Assembly (NCBI RefSeq): GCF_018139545.1
Contig: NZ_JAGSPJ010000003.1
Coordinates: forward strand, 1 to 64,000
Origin: Affinundibacterium fentianense
GTDB lineage: Bacteria > Pseudomonadota > Gammaproteobacteria > Burkholderiales > Burkholderiaceae_D
Direction: 5' to 3'
DNA length: 64,000 bases
The notes below the pieces were generated by a model. It was not told the DNA's origin, ran no database searches, and saw only the letters and a program-made list of their open reading frames with translations. The number at the start of each line of letters is the position of its first letter. Position 1 is the stretch's first letter. The position numbers were made by a program, and so were the translations under genes. Shown here piece by piece: positions 9,304 through 21,200 of this stretch.

Positions 9304-10593
9304 TCAATTCTTTGTGCTAATTTCCAACAGGGCTTCACGTGCTGCAGCAATGGTTGTTTTTATCACGGATTCAGAGTGGCTTGCTGAGACAAATCCAGCC
9401 TCAAATGCAGAAGGAGCAAGATATATGCCACGATCCAACATGGCATGAAAGAATTTCTTAAAACTCTCTGCGTCACACTGCATGACTTCCGCGAAACTAG
9501 TTGGTACATTCTTTGAGAAATAAATGCCAAACATACCACCGATGGCATCAGCGCAGAAATCAATACCCAGCTCTTGTCCTAAGCCATTCAAGCCATCTGT
9601 CAATAATTTGGTGTGATGGCTGAGCTTGCTATAAAAATCTGATTCTTGAATTAATTTTAACGTTGTTAAGCCACATGCAACCGCAACCGGGTTGCCGGAC
9701 AATGTTCCAGCTTGGTATACGCCGCCAAGTGGGGCGAGGTGAGCCATGATGTCAGACCTACCCCCAAACGCGGCTACTGGCAAGCCTCCACCGATCACTT
9801 TACCCAAGGCAGTCAGATCAGGTTGAATGTTATATATTTCTTGCGCCCCACCTAGTGAGACCCGAAATCCACACATTACTTCATCAAAGATCAAAATACT
9901 ACTGTGTTCAGTGCATAGTTTACGCATCGTTTCTAAGAATTGTTGCGTAGCACGTATCAGATTCATGTTGCCAGCGACGGGTTCGACAATGACACAGGCA
10001 ATTTCACTACCAAATTGAGCGAACGCAGCCTCAAGTTGTTCGCAGTTGTTGTAATCCAACACCAATGTGTGTTTGGTAAAGTCATTCGGCACACCAGAGG
10101 ATGTCGGGTTACCAAAAGTCAGTAGGCCGCTGCCGGCTTTTACGAGCAGTGAATCGGCATGACCGTGGTAGCAACCTTCAAATTTTACAATCTTGTCACG
10201 TTTCGTTGCTCCGCGTGCGAGCCGAAGTGCGCTCATCGTCGCCTCAGTGCCACTTGAAACGAGCCGCACCTGCTCAATAGAGGGAACGAGTCGACAGATT
10301 TCTTCTGCCATTAAAACTTCCGCCTCGGTGGGGGCGCCAAAACTTAAGCCAAGTGCAGCAGCTTCCTGAACCGCTTCGATAACACTTGGATGCGCATGCC
10401 CAAGGATGGCGGGTCCCCAAGATCCAATATAGTCGATGTACTGCTTGTCGTCGGCATCCCAAATATAAGGACCATTTGCTTTTTTTATAAAGCGAGGTGT
10501 TCCTCCTACTGAATGGAAAGCTCGAACTGGTGAATTGACACCACCAGGTGTGGAACGTTGAGCACGTTGAAATAAAATTTCATTGGATGACAT
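9304..10593 (-). CDS. hemL: Glutamate-1-semialdehyde 2,1-aminomutase
   Basis: HemL is a PLP enzyme that converts glutamate-1-semialdehyde to 5-aminolevulinate, the first committed tetrapyrrole precursor in the C5 pathway. The 429-residue protein has the usual start [13 protein letters not shown], the aminotransferase class III core ([26 protein letters not shown] segment, FDEVMCGFR) and the PLP lysine in [11 protein letters not shown]. Length is typical. It is transcribed away from the rubredoxin gene; the lapE-like gene follows on the same strand after about 150 bp. Confidence 0.97.
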   Translation of the reverse strand: MSSNEILFQRAQRSTPGGVNSPVRAFHSVGGTPRFIKKANGPYIWDADDKQYIDYIGSWGPAILGHAHPSVIEAVQEAAALGLSFGAPTEAEVLMAEEICRLVPSIEQVRLVSSGTEATMSALRLARGATKRDKIVKFEGCYHGHADSLLVKAGSGLLTFGNPTSSGVPNDFTKHTLVLDYNNCEQLEAAFAQFGSEIACVIVEPVAGNMNLIRATQQFLETMRKLCTEHSSILIFDEVMCGFRVSLGGAQEIYNIQPDLTALGKVIGGGLPVAAFGGRSDIMAHLAPLGGVYQAGTLSGNPVAVACGLTTLKLIQESDFYSKLSHHTKLLTDGLNGLGQELGIDFCADAIGGMFGIYFSKNVPTSFAEVMQCDAESFKKFFHAMLDRGIYLAPSAFEAGFVSASHSESVIKTTIAAAREALLEISTKN

Positions 10594-10905
10594 ACTAGGG
10601 TACTCGCTACAGAAATGAATTGAATGAATAGAATTAGGGGTAAAAAAGATTTTATTTTTGTGTTAAGTATTATCGTTTCGCCGGCATTGTCGATGTTTGT
10701 CTTTTATAAAAATAGCTTCAATCCGATATAAAGAACGCTCCGAAACCCTGGCATTTTTAGTGGAATAAATTGATAACTTTGTTTATTCTTCGATGTTTTC
10801 GAAGGAAGAGTGCCGATTACGCTTCTAAATATATTTCGAGAAAAATATAATGCTGATATTAACTCAACACCTATTTAAAGTCGTTATCTAAAAGGAATTT
10901 ATTTC
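10594..10905. other. Divergent intergenic region hemL / rubredoxin
   Basis: This AT-rich stretch of about 310 bp must hold the promoters for hemL (leftward) and the rubredoxin (rightward). A good -10 for the latter is listed separately. In relatives I remember thiamine genes often lying between these two; none is visible here. Confidence 0.5.
10823..10851 (+). promoter_or_regulatory. Candidate promoter of rubredoxin gene
   Basis: A perfect -10 hexamer TATAAT at 10846-10851 is preceded, with a 17-bp spacer, by a weak -35 (TTCTAA). It lies 55 bp upstream of the GTG start. Confidence 0.45.
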
Positions 10906-11076
10906 GTGGAATATAAAACAATGATGTGTTTGATTTGTGGTTGGATTTATGATGAGGCCGCCGGGATGCCAGAAGATGGAATTGCTCCAGGGACAAAATG
11001 GGAGGATGTTCCATTGAATTGGACTTGTCCAGAATGTGGCGCGCGGAAAGATGATTTTGATATGGTGCCGGTCTGA
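10906..11076 (+). CDS. Rubredoxin
   Basis: This 56-residue protein is a small one-electron carrier with a single iron held by four cysteines. Both knuckles are visible: Cys8/Cys11 in MCLICGW and Cys41/Cys44 in TCPECGA, with the typical [16 protein letters not shown] and WEDVP between them. I chose the GTG start because family members begin with an MEYKT-like sequence and an AAGGA box lies about ten bases upstream; ATG codons at 10921 and 10924 would trim conserved residues. In Burkholderiales it commonly sits beside the pil-chp operon or hemL, as here. The redox partner is not evident in the window. Confidence 0.95.
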   Translation: MEYKTMMCLICGWIYDEAAGMPEDGIAPGTKWEDVPLNWTCPECGARKDDFDMVPV

Positions 11077-11266
11077 TCGCAAGTTTGTCTAAGTCCCGGA
11101 TTGAATGGCAAGGATTAGGGGATGGACTCTATTTTTGCTGAGGTTTTCAAAAGCAGACTCTGGAATTGTTGTTTCATCGTGAAGAAACACTTAAAAATTG
11201 GTGCAAGCTTGATAAATTTTGATACAGTGCGATGTAGTAAAAATTCTTCTACTCTGAGATAGTCAC

Positions 11267-11674
11267 ATGTCAACTTCCATTGGTAATGAAAATTTAAGAA
11301 TTATGGTAATCGATGACAGTAGTACTATCCGTCGATCTGCCGAGATTTTTTTGGGGCAAGTTGGATATAAAGTGGTTTTGGCAGAAGACGGGTTTGATGC
11401 ATTGGCAAAAATCAATGACACGCACCCACATTTGATTTTCTGCGATATTTTGATGCCCCGATTAGATGGCTACCAAACTTGCGCTCTGATCAAAAAAAGC
11501 GCCAAGTTTCGTGACACGCCAGTCATTATGCTGTCTTCGAAAGACGGCTTGTTTGATCGGGCGCGCGGTGCCATGGTCGGTTCGGAAGAATATCTCACTA
11601 AACCGTTTACAAAGGATAGCCTCTTAAAAACGGTGCGTAAATATACCTCTGAGGCAATTTCAAACACTATTTAA
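11267..11674 (+). CDS. pilG: PilG, CheY-like response regulator of twitching motility
   Basis: This single receiver domain of 135 residues accepts phosphate from the ChpA/PilL kinase and promotes type IV pilus extension in the Pseudomonas model. It shows the acidic pair in VIDDSST, the phospho-acceptor Asp60 in FCDILMPR, Thr/Ser in MLSSKDG and the conserved Lys in LTKPF. It is first in an operon of five chemosensory genes; pilH follows after 22 bp. About 190 bp of non-coding DNA upstream should hold the operon promoter. The assignment to PilG rather than a generic CheY rests on the gene order and the conserved IRRSAE segment. Confidence 0.92.
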   Translation: MSTSIGNENLRIMVIDDSSTIRRSAEIFLGQVGYKVVLAEDGFDALAKINDTHPHLIFCDILMPRLDGYQTCALIKKSAKFRDTPVIMLSSKDGLFDRARGAMVGSEEYLTKPFTKDSLLKTVRKYTSEAISNTI

Positions 11675-11696
11675 AAAAACTTTTTCGAGGTTGAAA

Positions 11697-12062
11697 ATGG
11701 CAATACAAAAGATTTTGATCGTTGACGATTCTCCAACGGAGCGTTATTTCCTCACCGATATTTTGGTAAAGAACGGATTTTCAGTTTCAACAGCAGAAAA
11801 TGGTGAAGATGCGCTTACCAAGATTAAGGCAGATAAACCTCAATTGATTTTGATGGATGTGGTCATGCCAGGTCAAAATGGATTTCAAATCACTCGTGCG
11901 ATTTCCCGTGATCCTGAAACGCAAGACGTCCCTGTCATTATTTGCACCAGTAAGAATCAAGAAACGGACAGGATTTGGGGGTTACGCCAAGGTGCTCGCG
12001 ACTATTTGGTGAAACCGATCGATCCGCAAGAGTTACTGGCGAAAATTGCAGCACTTGGTTAA
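11697..12062 (+). CDS. pilH: PilH, CheY-like response regulator of twitching motility
   Basis: This is a second stand-alone receiver (121 residues), in models acting as phosphate sink or retraction-side regulator opposite PilG. Visible are ILIVDDSPTERYF, Asp54 in LMDVVMPG, the TSK switch segment and the Lys in YLVKPIDP. The ATG at 11697 is preceded by GAGG at a six-base spacing; an in-frame TTG six bases earlier is unlikely. The stop codon lies only 12 bp before the pilI start, indicating tight co-transcription. Confidence 0.93.
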   Translation: MAIQKILIVDDSPTERYFLTDILVKNGFSVSTAENGEDALTKIKADKPQLILMDVVMPGQNGFQITRAISRDPETQDVPVIICTSKNQETDRIWGLRQGARDYLVKPIDPQELLAKIAALG

Positions 12063-12074
12063 GTGATTGAGTTT

Positions 12075-12677
12075 ATGACAGAGAAATCGAGTGAGAAGTT
12101 AGTCGTTCAGGAAACAGAAACAGGAGTTTCCGCATCAGTGGGAAGACGTGCGCGTCTACGTGATTTTCAGTCACAATTGATGGAACGCATGCAGGCGGCA
12201 AAGGCGGGCTCACACGTACGAGCTAACCAGCTTGGCGTCTTAATAGGCAAGCAACGTTACTTAATCGATTTGCGCGAAGCCGGTGAAATCGTGACTTCGG
12301 GCAATTTAACAAAAGTGCCTTTGACCAAACCGTGGTATTTGGGCTTATCAAACGTGCGGGGTAGTTTGACAAGCGTTATTGACTATTCACTATTCGAGGG
12401 AAATGAAGCAACTTTTCTCGACGCATCGTGCCGTGTTCTGGCATTCTCGAATTCTCTGTCATTCAATAGTGGATTATTGGTTTCTAAGGTCCTCGGCTTG
12501 CGAAATGCCGATGAGATGGATTTGATCGATGAAATGGCAAGTTCAGATGAGCCTCAAATTGGGGCGAGAAAGCCTTGGGTATTGAATCGATTTATTGATG
12601 CAGATGGACATATTTGGTCGCAATTAAGCTTGTCGTTGCTGGTGCAAGATCAGGAATTTTTGCATATAGGCTTGTAA
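12075..12677 (+). CDS. pilI: PilI, CheW-like coupling protein
   Basis: PilI couples the PilJ receptor to the ChpA kinase. The CheW fold spans most of the 200-residue protein: LGVLIGKQRYLIDLREAGEI, then WYLGLSNVRGSLTSVID and a C-terminal HIWSQLSLSLLV. I list the ATG at 12075; a GTG at 12063 directly abuts the pilH stop and would add four residues, and neither has a strong ribosome site. It sits between pilH and pilJ in the standard order. Confidence 0.9.
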   Translation: MTEKSSEKLVVQETETGVSASVGRRARLRDFQSQLMERMQAAKAGSHVRANQLGVLIGKQRYLIDLREAGEIVTSGNLTKVPLTKPWYLGLSNVRGSLTSVIDYSLFEGNEATFLDASCRVLAFSNSLSFNSGLLVSKVLGLRNADEMDLIDEMASSDEPQIGARKPWVLNRFIDADGHIWSQLSLSLLVQDQEFLHIGL

Positions 12678-12751
12678 ATAAAAAAAGAAGTGTTTGACGG
12701 ATAAGTAAAACTGAAAAAGCCTCGCTTTTCAATCGTTTAGGAGATTTTGTA

Positions 12752-15133
12752 ATGGCATTGAATAACCAACCACATTCGTCTGAAGACCAAGAAGTCAAAG
12801 ATTTAGACTTTGCGAATCAGCCTTCAGAGACATCGACAACGTCGATTGAGAATGAGATTCATCAGCCTGCGGAGACGATAGAGGAGGCGCAAAACGTCAG
12901 AATGTTAGAAGAGATTGAAGTTCAAGCAGGTGAGCCCGAGGCTTTGCCATTTGCTGAACCAGAAAAAGAAATTAATTTTGACAGCACGATCAATCGCGTC
13001 GATGCAACGATTTTAGGCGATACCCTGGATAAAGGGCGCGACATTCGCTTGCCTTTGATCGGTCATCTTTCTCTGCAAAAACAAATCCGATATTTATTGA
13101 TTGCGATGGGTTTGTCGCTTGGACTTAGTGCATTGTTCGTTTATTTGAATGCAAGTCAGTCGACTTTGATTTCCACTCAGGCACAAATTTCTGGTGAAAT
13201 TTTGATGCACTCGCAGCGTATCGGTAAAGCTGCACCGAATGCGATTTATGGAAAACCAGCGGCATTCTCACAATTGGAAGAAAGTCAAAAGACGATCAAC
13301 GCGAACTTGAAAGTGTTAATGGAAGGCGGAGAATACAAGGGGCGTTCTATTTCGAAACCAAGTTCATCAGTTGAGCCGATTCTGAAAGCAACAAAAGCTG
13401 CATGGACTAACTCGAGCAATGCGGCGTCGATTATTACGAAGACAAAAAAAGAATTGGCGGGCTTCCGTGAAGACTTGGAGAATATGAACTTATTGTCATC
13501 CGAGTTAGAAATTTTAACGAGCGATATTTCGACTCGCGAAGTGCAAGGTGGCGCCTCAGCGCAAGCGATTTTCGCATCAGGTCAGTTAGTGATGTTGACG
13601 CAACGATTAGCACGAAGCGCGAGTGAATTTATGACGACAGAAGGTATCAATCCAGAAAAAGCCTTCTTGTTAGGTAAAGATGCGAATACTTTTTACGAGT
13701 TGATTGAAGGATTTTTGAACGGTAGTGAAATTAATAAATTGGCTGCGGTGAAAGACCCTGCAATTCGTGCTTTGCTGACGACATTACAAAAAAAATTCGT
13801 AGACTACAAAAAGAGTGTTGATAGTATCTTGGCGAAAAATAATGAATTTATCGAAGCGAAAAAATCAGAACAATTGATTTTTAATGAAAACGAAGAATTA
13901 AAGCAAAAAATTTCAACCCTAGAAAAAACATATACAGCACAGCAAGACTCAACCAATCTATCTTTCTGGTTTTTGATGCTGTCAGCTACCTTAGCTTTGG
14001 TTTCTGCTGCAGGGATTGCGGTGGTGTTGTTGCAAGACAGTCGTAATCGTGCGAAAGAAGCGAATCAACGTCGTCTAGAGGCCGATGCGCAAATGCAATT
14101 GGCGCAGAAACAAGAGGAACAAGCGAACGCCGTGAACGAACAAAATCAGGCCGCGATTTTGCGCTTAATGAATGAATTGCAAGAAGTGGCGGACGGTGAC
14201 TTGACGGTACAAGCGACGGTTTCCGAAGATATTACTGGTGCGATCGCCGACTCAGTTAATTACACGGTGGAAGAGTTGCGTGGTCTGGTTGGTCGTGTTA
14301 CGACAACTGCGGTACAAGTTACAACAGCGTCGTCCCAAGCGCAAAATATTTCAGACGAATTGTTGGAGGCTTCGCATCAACAAGCGCGTGAGATTGTGGA
14401 TGCGGGTAAAGCGATTACCACCATGGCAAACGATATTACAGAAGTTTCCCGTTCTGCGAATGAATCTGCAGAGGTTGCGCGTCAATCAGTTGCTGCGGCA
14501 GAGCAAGGTGCATTAGCGGTGGAAAACACGATCAAGGGCATGAACGAGATTCGTGAACAAATTCAAGAAACGTCTAAACGTATTAAGCGTCTCGGTGAAT
14601 CTTCACAAGAGATTGGTGAGATTACAGAACTGATTTCCGATATTACTGAACAGACCAACGTTTTGGCGTTGAATGCGGCGATTCAGGCGGCATCTGCGGG
14701 TGAAGCTGGTCGAGGTTTCTCCGTTGTTGCGGAAGAGGTTCAGCGATTGGCGGAACGTTCCGCTGAAGCGACCAAGCAGATTGGTGCGCTGGTTCGTACG
14801 ATTCAAACGGATACGCATGATGCGGTTGCCGCGATGGAAAAGTCAACTCAGGGTGTGGTTGAGGGAGCAAAACTGTCAGATGCGGCGGGTACGGCATTGT
14901 CTGAAATTCGTAGTGTTTCGAACCGCCTAGCGGAGTTGATTCAAGGTATTTCACTTTCAACCGAACAGCAAGCAACCTCAGCGAATGGTGTTGCACAAAA
15001 TATTCAACACATTTTGACAATTACGGAAAAAACGCAAAACGGAACGCAGCAGACCTCACTCTCTATTAAAGACTTGTCAAAATTGGCGGAAGAACTGAAA
15101 AACTCAGTATCGCGATTCCGCGTGACTGCCTGA
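12752..15133 (+). CDS. pilJ: PilJ, type IV pilus methyl-accepting chemotaxis protein
   Basis: This is the membrane receptor of the Pil-Chp system. Of 793 residues, the first ~110 form an acidic, low-complexity cytoplasmic extension. TM1 is about residues 112-133 ([19 protein letters not shown]), a long PilJ-type periplasmic region follows, TM2 is about 408-432 ([20 protein letters not shown]), then HAMP and a coiled-coil signalling domain whose tip reads [20 protein letters not shown]. The N-terminal extension exceeds that of the PilJ proteins I know. AGGAG lies about nine bases before the ATG. A hairpin separates its stop from chpA. Confidence 0.94.
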   Translation: MALNNQPHSSEDQEVKDLDFANQPSETSTTSIENEIHQPAETIEEAQNVRMLEEIEVQAGEPEALPFAEPEKEINFDSTINRVDATILGDTLDKGRDIRLPLIGHLSLQKQIRYLLIAMGLSLGLSALFVYLNASQSTLISTQAQISGEILMHSQRIGKAAPNAIYGKPAAFSQLEESQKTINANLKVLMEGGEYKGRSISKPSSSVEPILKATKAAWTNSSNAASIITKTKKELAGFREDLENMNLLSSELEILTSDISTREVQGGASAQAIFASGQLVMLTQRLARSASEFMTTEGINPEKAFLLGKDANTFYELIEGFLNGSEINKLAAVKDPAIRALLTTLQKKFVDYKKSVDSILAKNNEFIEAKKSEQLIFNENEELKQKISTLEKTYTAQQDSTNLSFWFLMLSATLALVSAAGIAVVLLQDSRNRAKEANQRRLEADAQMQLAQKQEEQANAVNEQNQAAILRLMNELQEVADGDLTVQATVSEDITGAIADSVNYTVEELRGLVGRVTTTAVQVTTASSQAQNISDELLEASHQQAREIVDAGKAITTMANDITEVSRSANESAEVARQSVAAAEQGALAVENTIKGMNEIREQIQETSKRIKRLGESSQEIGEITELISDITEQTNVLALNAAIQAASAGEAGRGFSVVAEEVQRLAERSAEATKQIGALVRTIQTDTHDAVAAMEKSTQGVVEGAKLSDAAGTALSEIRSVSNRLAELIQGISLSTEQQATSANGVAQNIQHILTITEKTQNGTQQTSLSIKDLSKLAEELKNSVSRFRVTA

Positions 15134-15181
15134 GCGTTAGCCACAAGTTAAAGCAGGAAATATACTGCTTTTAAATGCAAT

Positions 15182-15202
15182 GCGGGAAACAAGGTTTCCC
15201 GC
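15182..15202. other. Perfect intercistronic hairpin between pilJ and chpA
   Basis: GCGGGAAAC and GTTTCCCGC form a perfect 9-bp stem with a 3-nt loop, 49 bp after the pilJ stop and 25 bp before the chpA ATG. No T run follows, so it is more likely an mRNA-stability or translation-tuning element than a terminator. Confidence 0.7.
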
Positions 15203-15226
15203 TTCCAGAGTTTGCGGGGTTTAAGA

Positions 15227-18200
15227 ATGACATCAGGTTCTTCTAAATCGTTGGATTCAGGACATGAGCAATTTGATATTGCACCATTGTCTTGGGTGAT
15301 GACGGAATTGCGGGAAGCCCTCACGAGTGCGGGCAAGTTGCTGAATGACGCTGTCGGTCAAGATGCAGATACTCAAACAACATCTTTGCTTCAAGCGAAA
15401 ACTTATTTGCATCAAGCGCATGGTGCTTTGCAAATTGTTGAGGTAGAGGGCGTTTCGATTGTAACGGAAACGGTCGAAGAGTTAATTGAAAGAATTCAGG
15501 CCGACAAGCTAGAGATATCAGCGGATGTCGTTCAAAAAGTGACAGAAGCGTTTTATGCCGTACAGCGCTATCTCGAGGATTTGCTGGCAGGTAATCCACA
15601 GCAACCCGTACGTCTTTTTCCTGAATACCGAGCCTTGCTTGAGTTAAAGGGGGCAGAACGTATTCATCCAGCGGATCTATTTTTTCCATCGTTATCTGTT
15701 CAGGAAAAAATCCCTGAATTAGCTTTGTCGTTGACCCCTGTTGATATTAATTACGGCGCAATTCGATTGCGTTTTGAGAAATTGCTGTTGACAGTATTGA
15801 CGAGTAAGGATGGCAATGCCAAGAGTGATGCCTGCCTGAAAATGAGTGGGCTGATTCGTGAGATTGAACAGGCGCAGACAACCTCGCAAACCAAAGCATT
15901 TTGGTTGGTGATGCGTGCATTTGCAGAGTCGGCTTCTTCAATTGATGCGCGCGATGAGCGGCATATCAAACAAATTTGGGGACGTATTAATCTCCAGATT
16001 CGTCGCTTGGTTGAAGGCAATACGAGTGTTCCTGAGCGCCTTTTGCGCGACGCTTTGTTTTTTATTGCACAGGTACGTGAGCCTTCGCCATTTGTAGCGC
16101 AAATTCGAAAGGCATACCAACTCGATAATCATGTGCCTGAGGACTATGATCAAAAACGCTATGGTTTGATTGCGCCACAGGTCTTGACTAACGTTAAAGA
16201 GCTGCTGGGAAATATTAAAAATTTGTGGGGCAGAATCTCCAACGGTGATCTTGGATTAGCAGAAAAATTTTCACAAAAAATGAAAGATTTGGCGGAGGTC
16301 GGTGCTTCATTGCATTCAGCTCCGTTGACGAAGCTGTTGCGCGAATTAAATGGAATCGCAAGTCACGCAGTGCGTGCACAAGACAAGGAGCGGATGGGAC
16401 TTGAATTGGCAACTTGCTTGTTATTTCTAGAAAATTCATTAGACCAGATTACCCATTTACCAGCGAACTTTTCGGCTCGCGCTGATGAAATTTCAGCACG
16501 ATTGCTTTCCGTCGTTGGCGGTGAAGTTCCTGATAATCAAGCGACTTGGATCGGTGAAATATCGCGTGAAGCACAACAGCGACAAACCATGGGTGTTCTC
16601 GTTGGTGAAATGCAGTTGAGTTTGAAACAAGCCGAAAAAGCACTGGATGAACATTTTAGGGACGTTTCAAACACCGCGATCTTATCGCCGGTAGATGGTA
16701 TTTTGGCGCAAATTGGTGGTGCGTTGGCGATACTTGATCAGGACGATGCGCTTGCTGCCGTTTCGCATACACGTGAATTGGTGAAGCAGTTTATCGATGG
16801 TGAGCATGGTTTAAGTTCGGCAGAGTTAGGTGGCTTACATCAAAAAGTAGCGCAAAATGTTGGCGCCTTGTCATTCTTTATTGAAACGTTGCAGAGTCAG
16901 CCAGAATTTGCAAAAAAACGGTTTAGTTTCGATGGTGCAGCGGGTACCTTTCAAACGCGTCTGCTAGAAAAAGCGCCAGAAAAGGAGTTGTTGCCTTCGA
17001 TACCATTGGAAGCTGATCCTCGCCAAGTGCATGTCGCTACGGCGGAACAAGATTTGATTGAACAGCAAAAAGAATCAGAGCGCTTGCTCGCTTCCTTGGT
17101 TCATTCTCCTGCTGACTCGGCATTGCAAGCGAAGTTGAAGGATTCCTTGGATAGTGAACGATCGTTCGCTGCTTTGCTTGACGACACCGAAGCCAGTACT
17201 CGGGCAAAAACGGCCATTGATTTGCTAGCACATGCGGATTTGTCGCAAGCGACCGCATTGGATGGCATTGTTGCCGCGACCTCCCATGTGGAAACGACTC
17301 CTGAAATTCAGTTAAGTCAAGAGTTACCGGAAACTGAGGAAGCAATTGATGCCGAATTACTTGAAATTTTCTTAACGGAGGCAGATGAGGTTCTTGGCGC
17401 AGTTCGTGAAAATATCCCGTTGTCCCGCCATGATTCTGCCAATCAGGAATATCTAATTCGCTTACGTCGTTCTTTCCATACTTTGAAAGGCAGCGGCCGA
17501 ATGGTCGGCCTGACAGTATTTGGTGAAGGTGCTTGGAATATCGAACAAGTGATGAACTTGTGGTTGTCAGAGTCGCGCTCTGGAACGGAGCCGCTTTACC
17601 AATTGCTCGAATACGCGGCAGAGGAAATGTTTGCTTGGGTCGAAGAGTTAAAAGGTAAAGGAAGTTCGAATAGAAATTCTGACGCGATTATTGCAGCAGC
17701 GGTACGAGTGAAGGAGGGTCAAGCCTTCAGTCTTGATCAACCGGCTATTGAAGTCGTAACGATCAACGACGAACCTGAGCTTGCTTTAGAATTGGCGCAG
17801 CAAAAAACCGAAGTCGCTCCCGAACCACAGCATTCAGATATTGGTGAAACGCAATTAAGTGAAATAATCGAAGAAATACCAGAATTGCCGCTCGGCGAAT
17901 TTGTTGATGAAGGTTTTGAACTTGAGATTCCAATATTGGAAACTGAGCAGTTCGAGCCTGAATTGGATTCGGCTGTTGGATTGACTCTCGTTGAGCCAAC
18001 GACAAGTACCAATGTTTTACCAACTGATCCGCATGATGATTTGATTCAATCAGACTCTGCCTTGAATGGGAACAGCAGTGTTTTTGATGATGGAGACGAA
18101 ATTCTTGATCAGAAGTTTGGTGAACCAGATTCATTCTCTGAGCAAAGTATAGTCGTCGAAGAAACGGATACATTAGATGTTGAGCCAAGTCAGGCGACTG

Positions 18201-21200
18201 CAAAGATTATTGAGTTCCCTGATTTCTCCATGCCGGTTTCCACCGATTCTGACAATACGAAACGGATTGGCGAAATTGAAATTAGTCTGCCGCTTCACAC
18301 GATCTACATGGCGGAAACCGATGAAATTGTACGTTTCTTGGCACAGGATTTTGCTGAATGGCGTCATGAGCCTTCTCGACAAGTTTCACGTCACGCTGTG
18401 CATGCAGCACATTCATTGGCGGGAAGTTCCGCGACCGTTGGATTATTCCCTGCGCAAGAGTTAGCCCACAGCTTGGAAAATGTTTTGCAGCGATTGGAAC
18501 GGCATCCGGTTGAACTCGAAAGTACGGAATTTGATTTACTCGATCACGCGGTTGAATGCGTGAAAGCGATGCTGTTGAAGTTCGCTTTGTCTGAAATGGC
18601 GGAGCGCGTTCCGCATCAAATTCAAGAGTTGAGCCAGCTACTCGCCGCAGTCATTGCACGTTCCAATGTTGGCGATGATGAGGAGTTCATAACGTCCACG
18701 AATGAAAAGCTGGATCCTGATTTACTGGATATCGTGGCGCCACAGAATAGTGTTGACTTTGATCCTGACGTTGACTCCGAACTTGCGCACCAAGAATCGC
18801 TAGAGCTGGGTGAGGTCGAGCTAGGTAATAACGCACTGCCTGAACTGAGCGTGACGACCGAATCGTTGCCTAATGACGGTGAGACGACTGCGACTTTGAC
18901 GGTTGACCATGCAGGCGATAAAGCACTAGATAATTCATTGGAGTTGACTGATTCTGAGGTCGCAAATGCAGCGCCTGCAAGTATTGACGAAGATAGCTCC
19001 GCCCCTATTTCTAAAGATGCTGAGTTGGTCGCGGGAGAACAAGCGGATGTAGAAGTAGACCTGACGCGGTCACATGATTCGATATCCGATATGTCTCAGG
19101 TGCAGACATTGAATGGGCTAGACGAACCGGCGATCGCAGAGTTGGAATTGGAAAGTGTCGAGACACCTGCTTTAATTGTTGAACGTAGTAGCTCTGAAAT
19201 TGAGCTGAAAGTTAGCGATGAAATCGACCAAGATTTGTTGCCAGTTTTCCTCGAGGAGGGGAATGATTTATTGCCGATGATAGGTCAATTGCTGCGTTCC
19301 TGGCAGCAAAGCCCTGAAGATGATGCTATTCCGCAATCGATTTTGCGGCTCATGCATACAGTGAAGGGTAGTGCACGTATGGCCGGTGCGATGCAACTGG
19401 GTCAGCACACGCATGATATGGAAACTCGTATCGAAAACTTAATGCATACCGGGAGTGCGATCCGTCAGCCTCTATTGGAGGATTTGATCGCGCGCCACGA
19501 TTACGCGATGCATTTATTTGAACGTTTACAAAATCCGGAATTAGCGGCGCAGCTTGCTCCGGAAGATGATTCGAGTAACTTAAGTGCGACTGAAGAATTA
19601 AACCGTTATGTGGCGACAGCAGTTTCGGTTGAACCTGAAGCTAGTGCGAAGCCGCAGGAAATCGAAATTGATTCTATTTCTCGTGATAGCTCACCTTCGG
19701 AACAAGTTAGATCAGAAGCAGCGAATGATTTAGCTGACTCCGAAAACTCACGCTTGATCCCATCGCCTAGGGATGTGTCTGCGGTCGAAACGTCGGTGAA
19801 TAAGCCGGCGATTGTCGCGCGCGCTTTAAGGCAAGTTGCACCGCAAGTGGTGACGCAGGCTAGTAATGCACCAGTGCCCTTGGTTCGTGTGCGCGCGGAT
19901 ATTTTGGATCGATTAGTCAATCAAGCGGGTGAGGTTTCGATCTCTCGATCGAAGCTCGAAAATGAGGTCGATACATTAAAGGCATCGTTATCAGAATTAA
20001 CTGAAAACGTGAGTCGTTTGCGCGATCAATTGCGCGAAGTCGAGATTCAAGCTGAAACGCAAATCACTTCACGAATGGCATTTTCAGGTGATCGTGAATT
20101 TGATCCATTGGAGTTTGATCGATTTACGCGCTTACAAGAATTAACACGAATGATGGCAGAAAGTGTCAGCGACGTGGCAACGGTTCAAACTGCTTTGAAC
20201 CGTACGATTGAAGGGGCGACGAGCGATTTGAATGCGCAAGCACGTTTGACGCGTGAGTTGCAACAAGATTTGATGCGCGTTCGTATGATTCCATTCTCAA
20301 GTGTGTCGGAGAGGCTCTATCGAATTGCTCGTCAGACCGCAAAAGAAGTCGACAAGCGTGTAAATTTGGATATTCGTGGTACATCGGTCGAGATTGATCG
20401 TAGCGTTTTGGAAAAAATGGTCGCACCTTTCGAGCATATGCTGAGGAACGCGATTGTCCATGGTATCGAATCGAGACAAGATCGAATTGCACGTGGGAAG
20501 AATGAAGTTGGTCAGCTGCTAATCGAGATTCGACAAGAGGGTAACGAAGTTGTTATTCATTTCAATGACGATGGCCAAGGATTGAATATCGAGCGCATTC
20601 GCGACAAAGCCAAGAACGTTGGCTTGTTGACTGATGAAACTTTCATGCAAGAGTCTGATGTAGTGAATCTTATCTTTGAGGCTGGATTTTCAACTGCGAA
20701 TGAAGTCACAGAATTAGCAGGGCGAGGCGTCGGCATGGACGTGGTTCGGTCTGAGGCTGCGTCACTCGGTGGTCGTGTGTCGGTCAGTACCGTCGAAGGT
20801 CAGGGAGCACATTTCACGATTCATCTGCCTTTGACACTGGCGGTCACCCAAGTTGTGATTTTGAATGCGGGTGGAAAGACATTTGCCGTACCATCTGTTT
20901 TGGTCGAGCAAGTGCAACAACTGAAATCGGCGGCATTGGCAACAGCGTATAACGACGGTGCAATTATGTGGCAGGGAAATCGTGTCCCATTGCATTACTT
21001 GCCGAGTATGTTGGGTGAGCGCGATGCAACGCCTGATACACAACAATACACACCGATTCTGATTATGAAGAGTGATAACGAACGTGTCGCTATTCATGTT
21101 GATCAAATTATTGGTAATCGTGAGGTTGTGGTGAAGAACGTCGGACCTCAGTTAGCGCGGATGATCGGTATCGCAGGTGCGACAGTCTTAGGGTCTGGCA

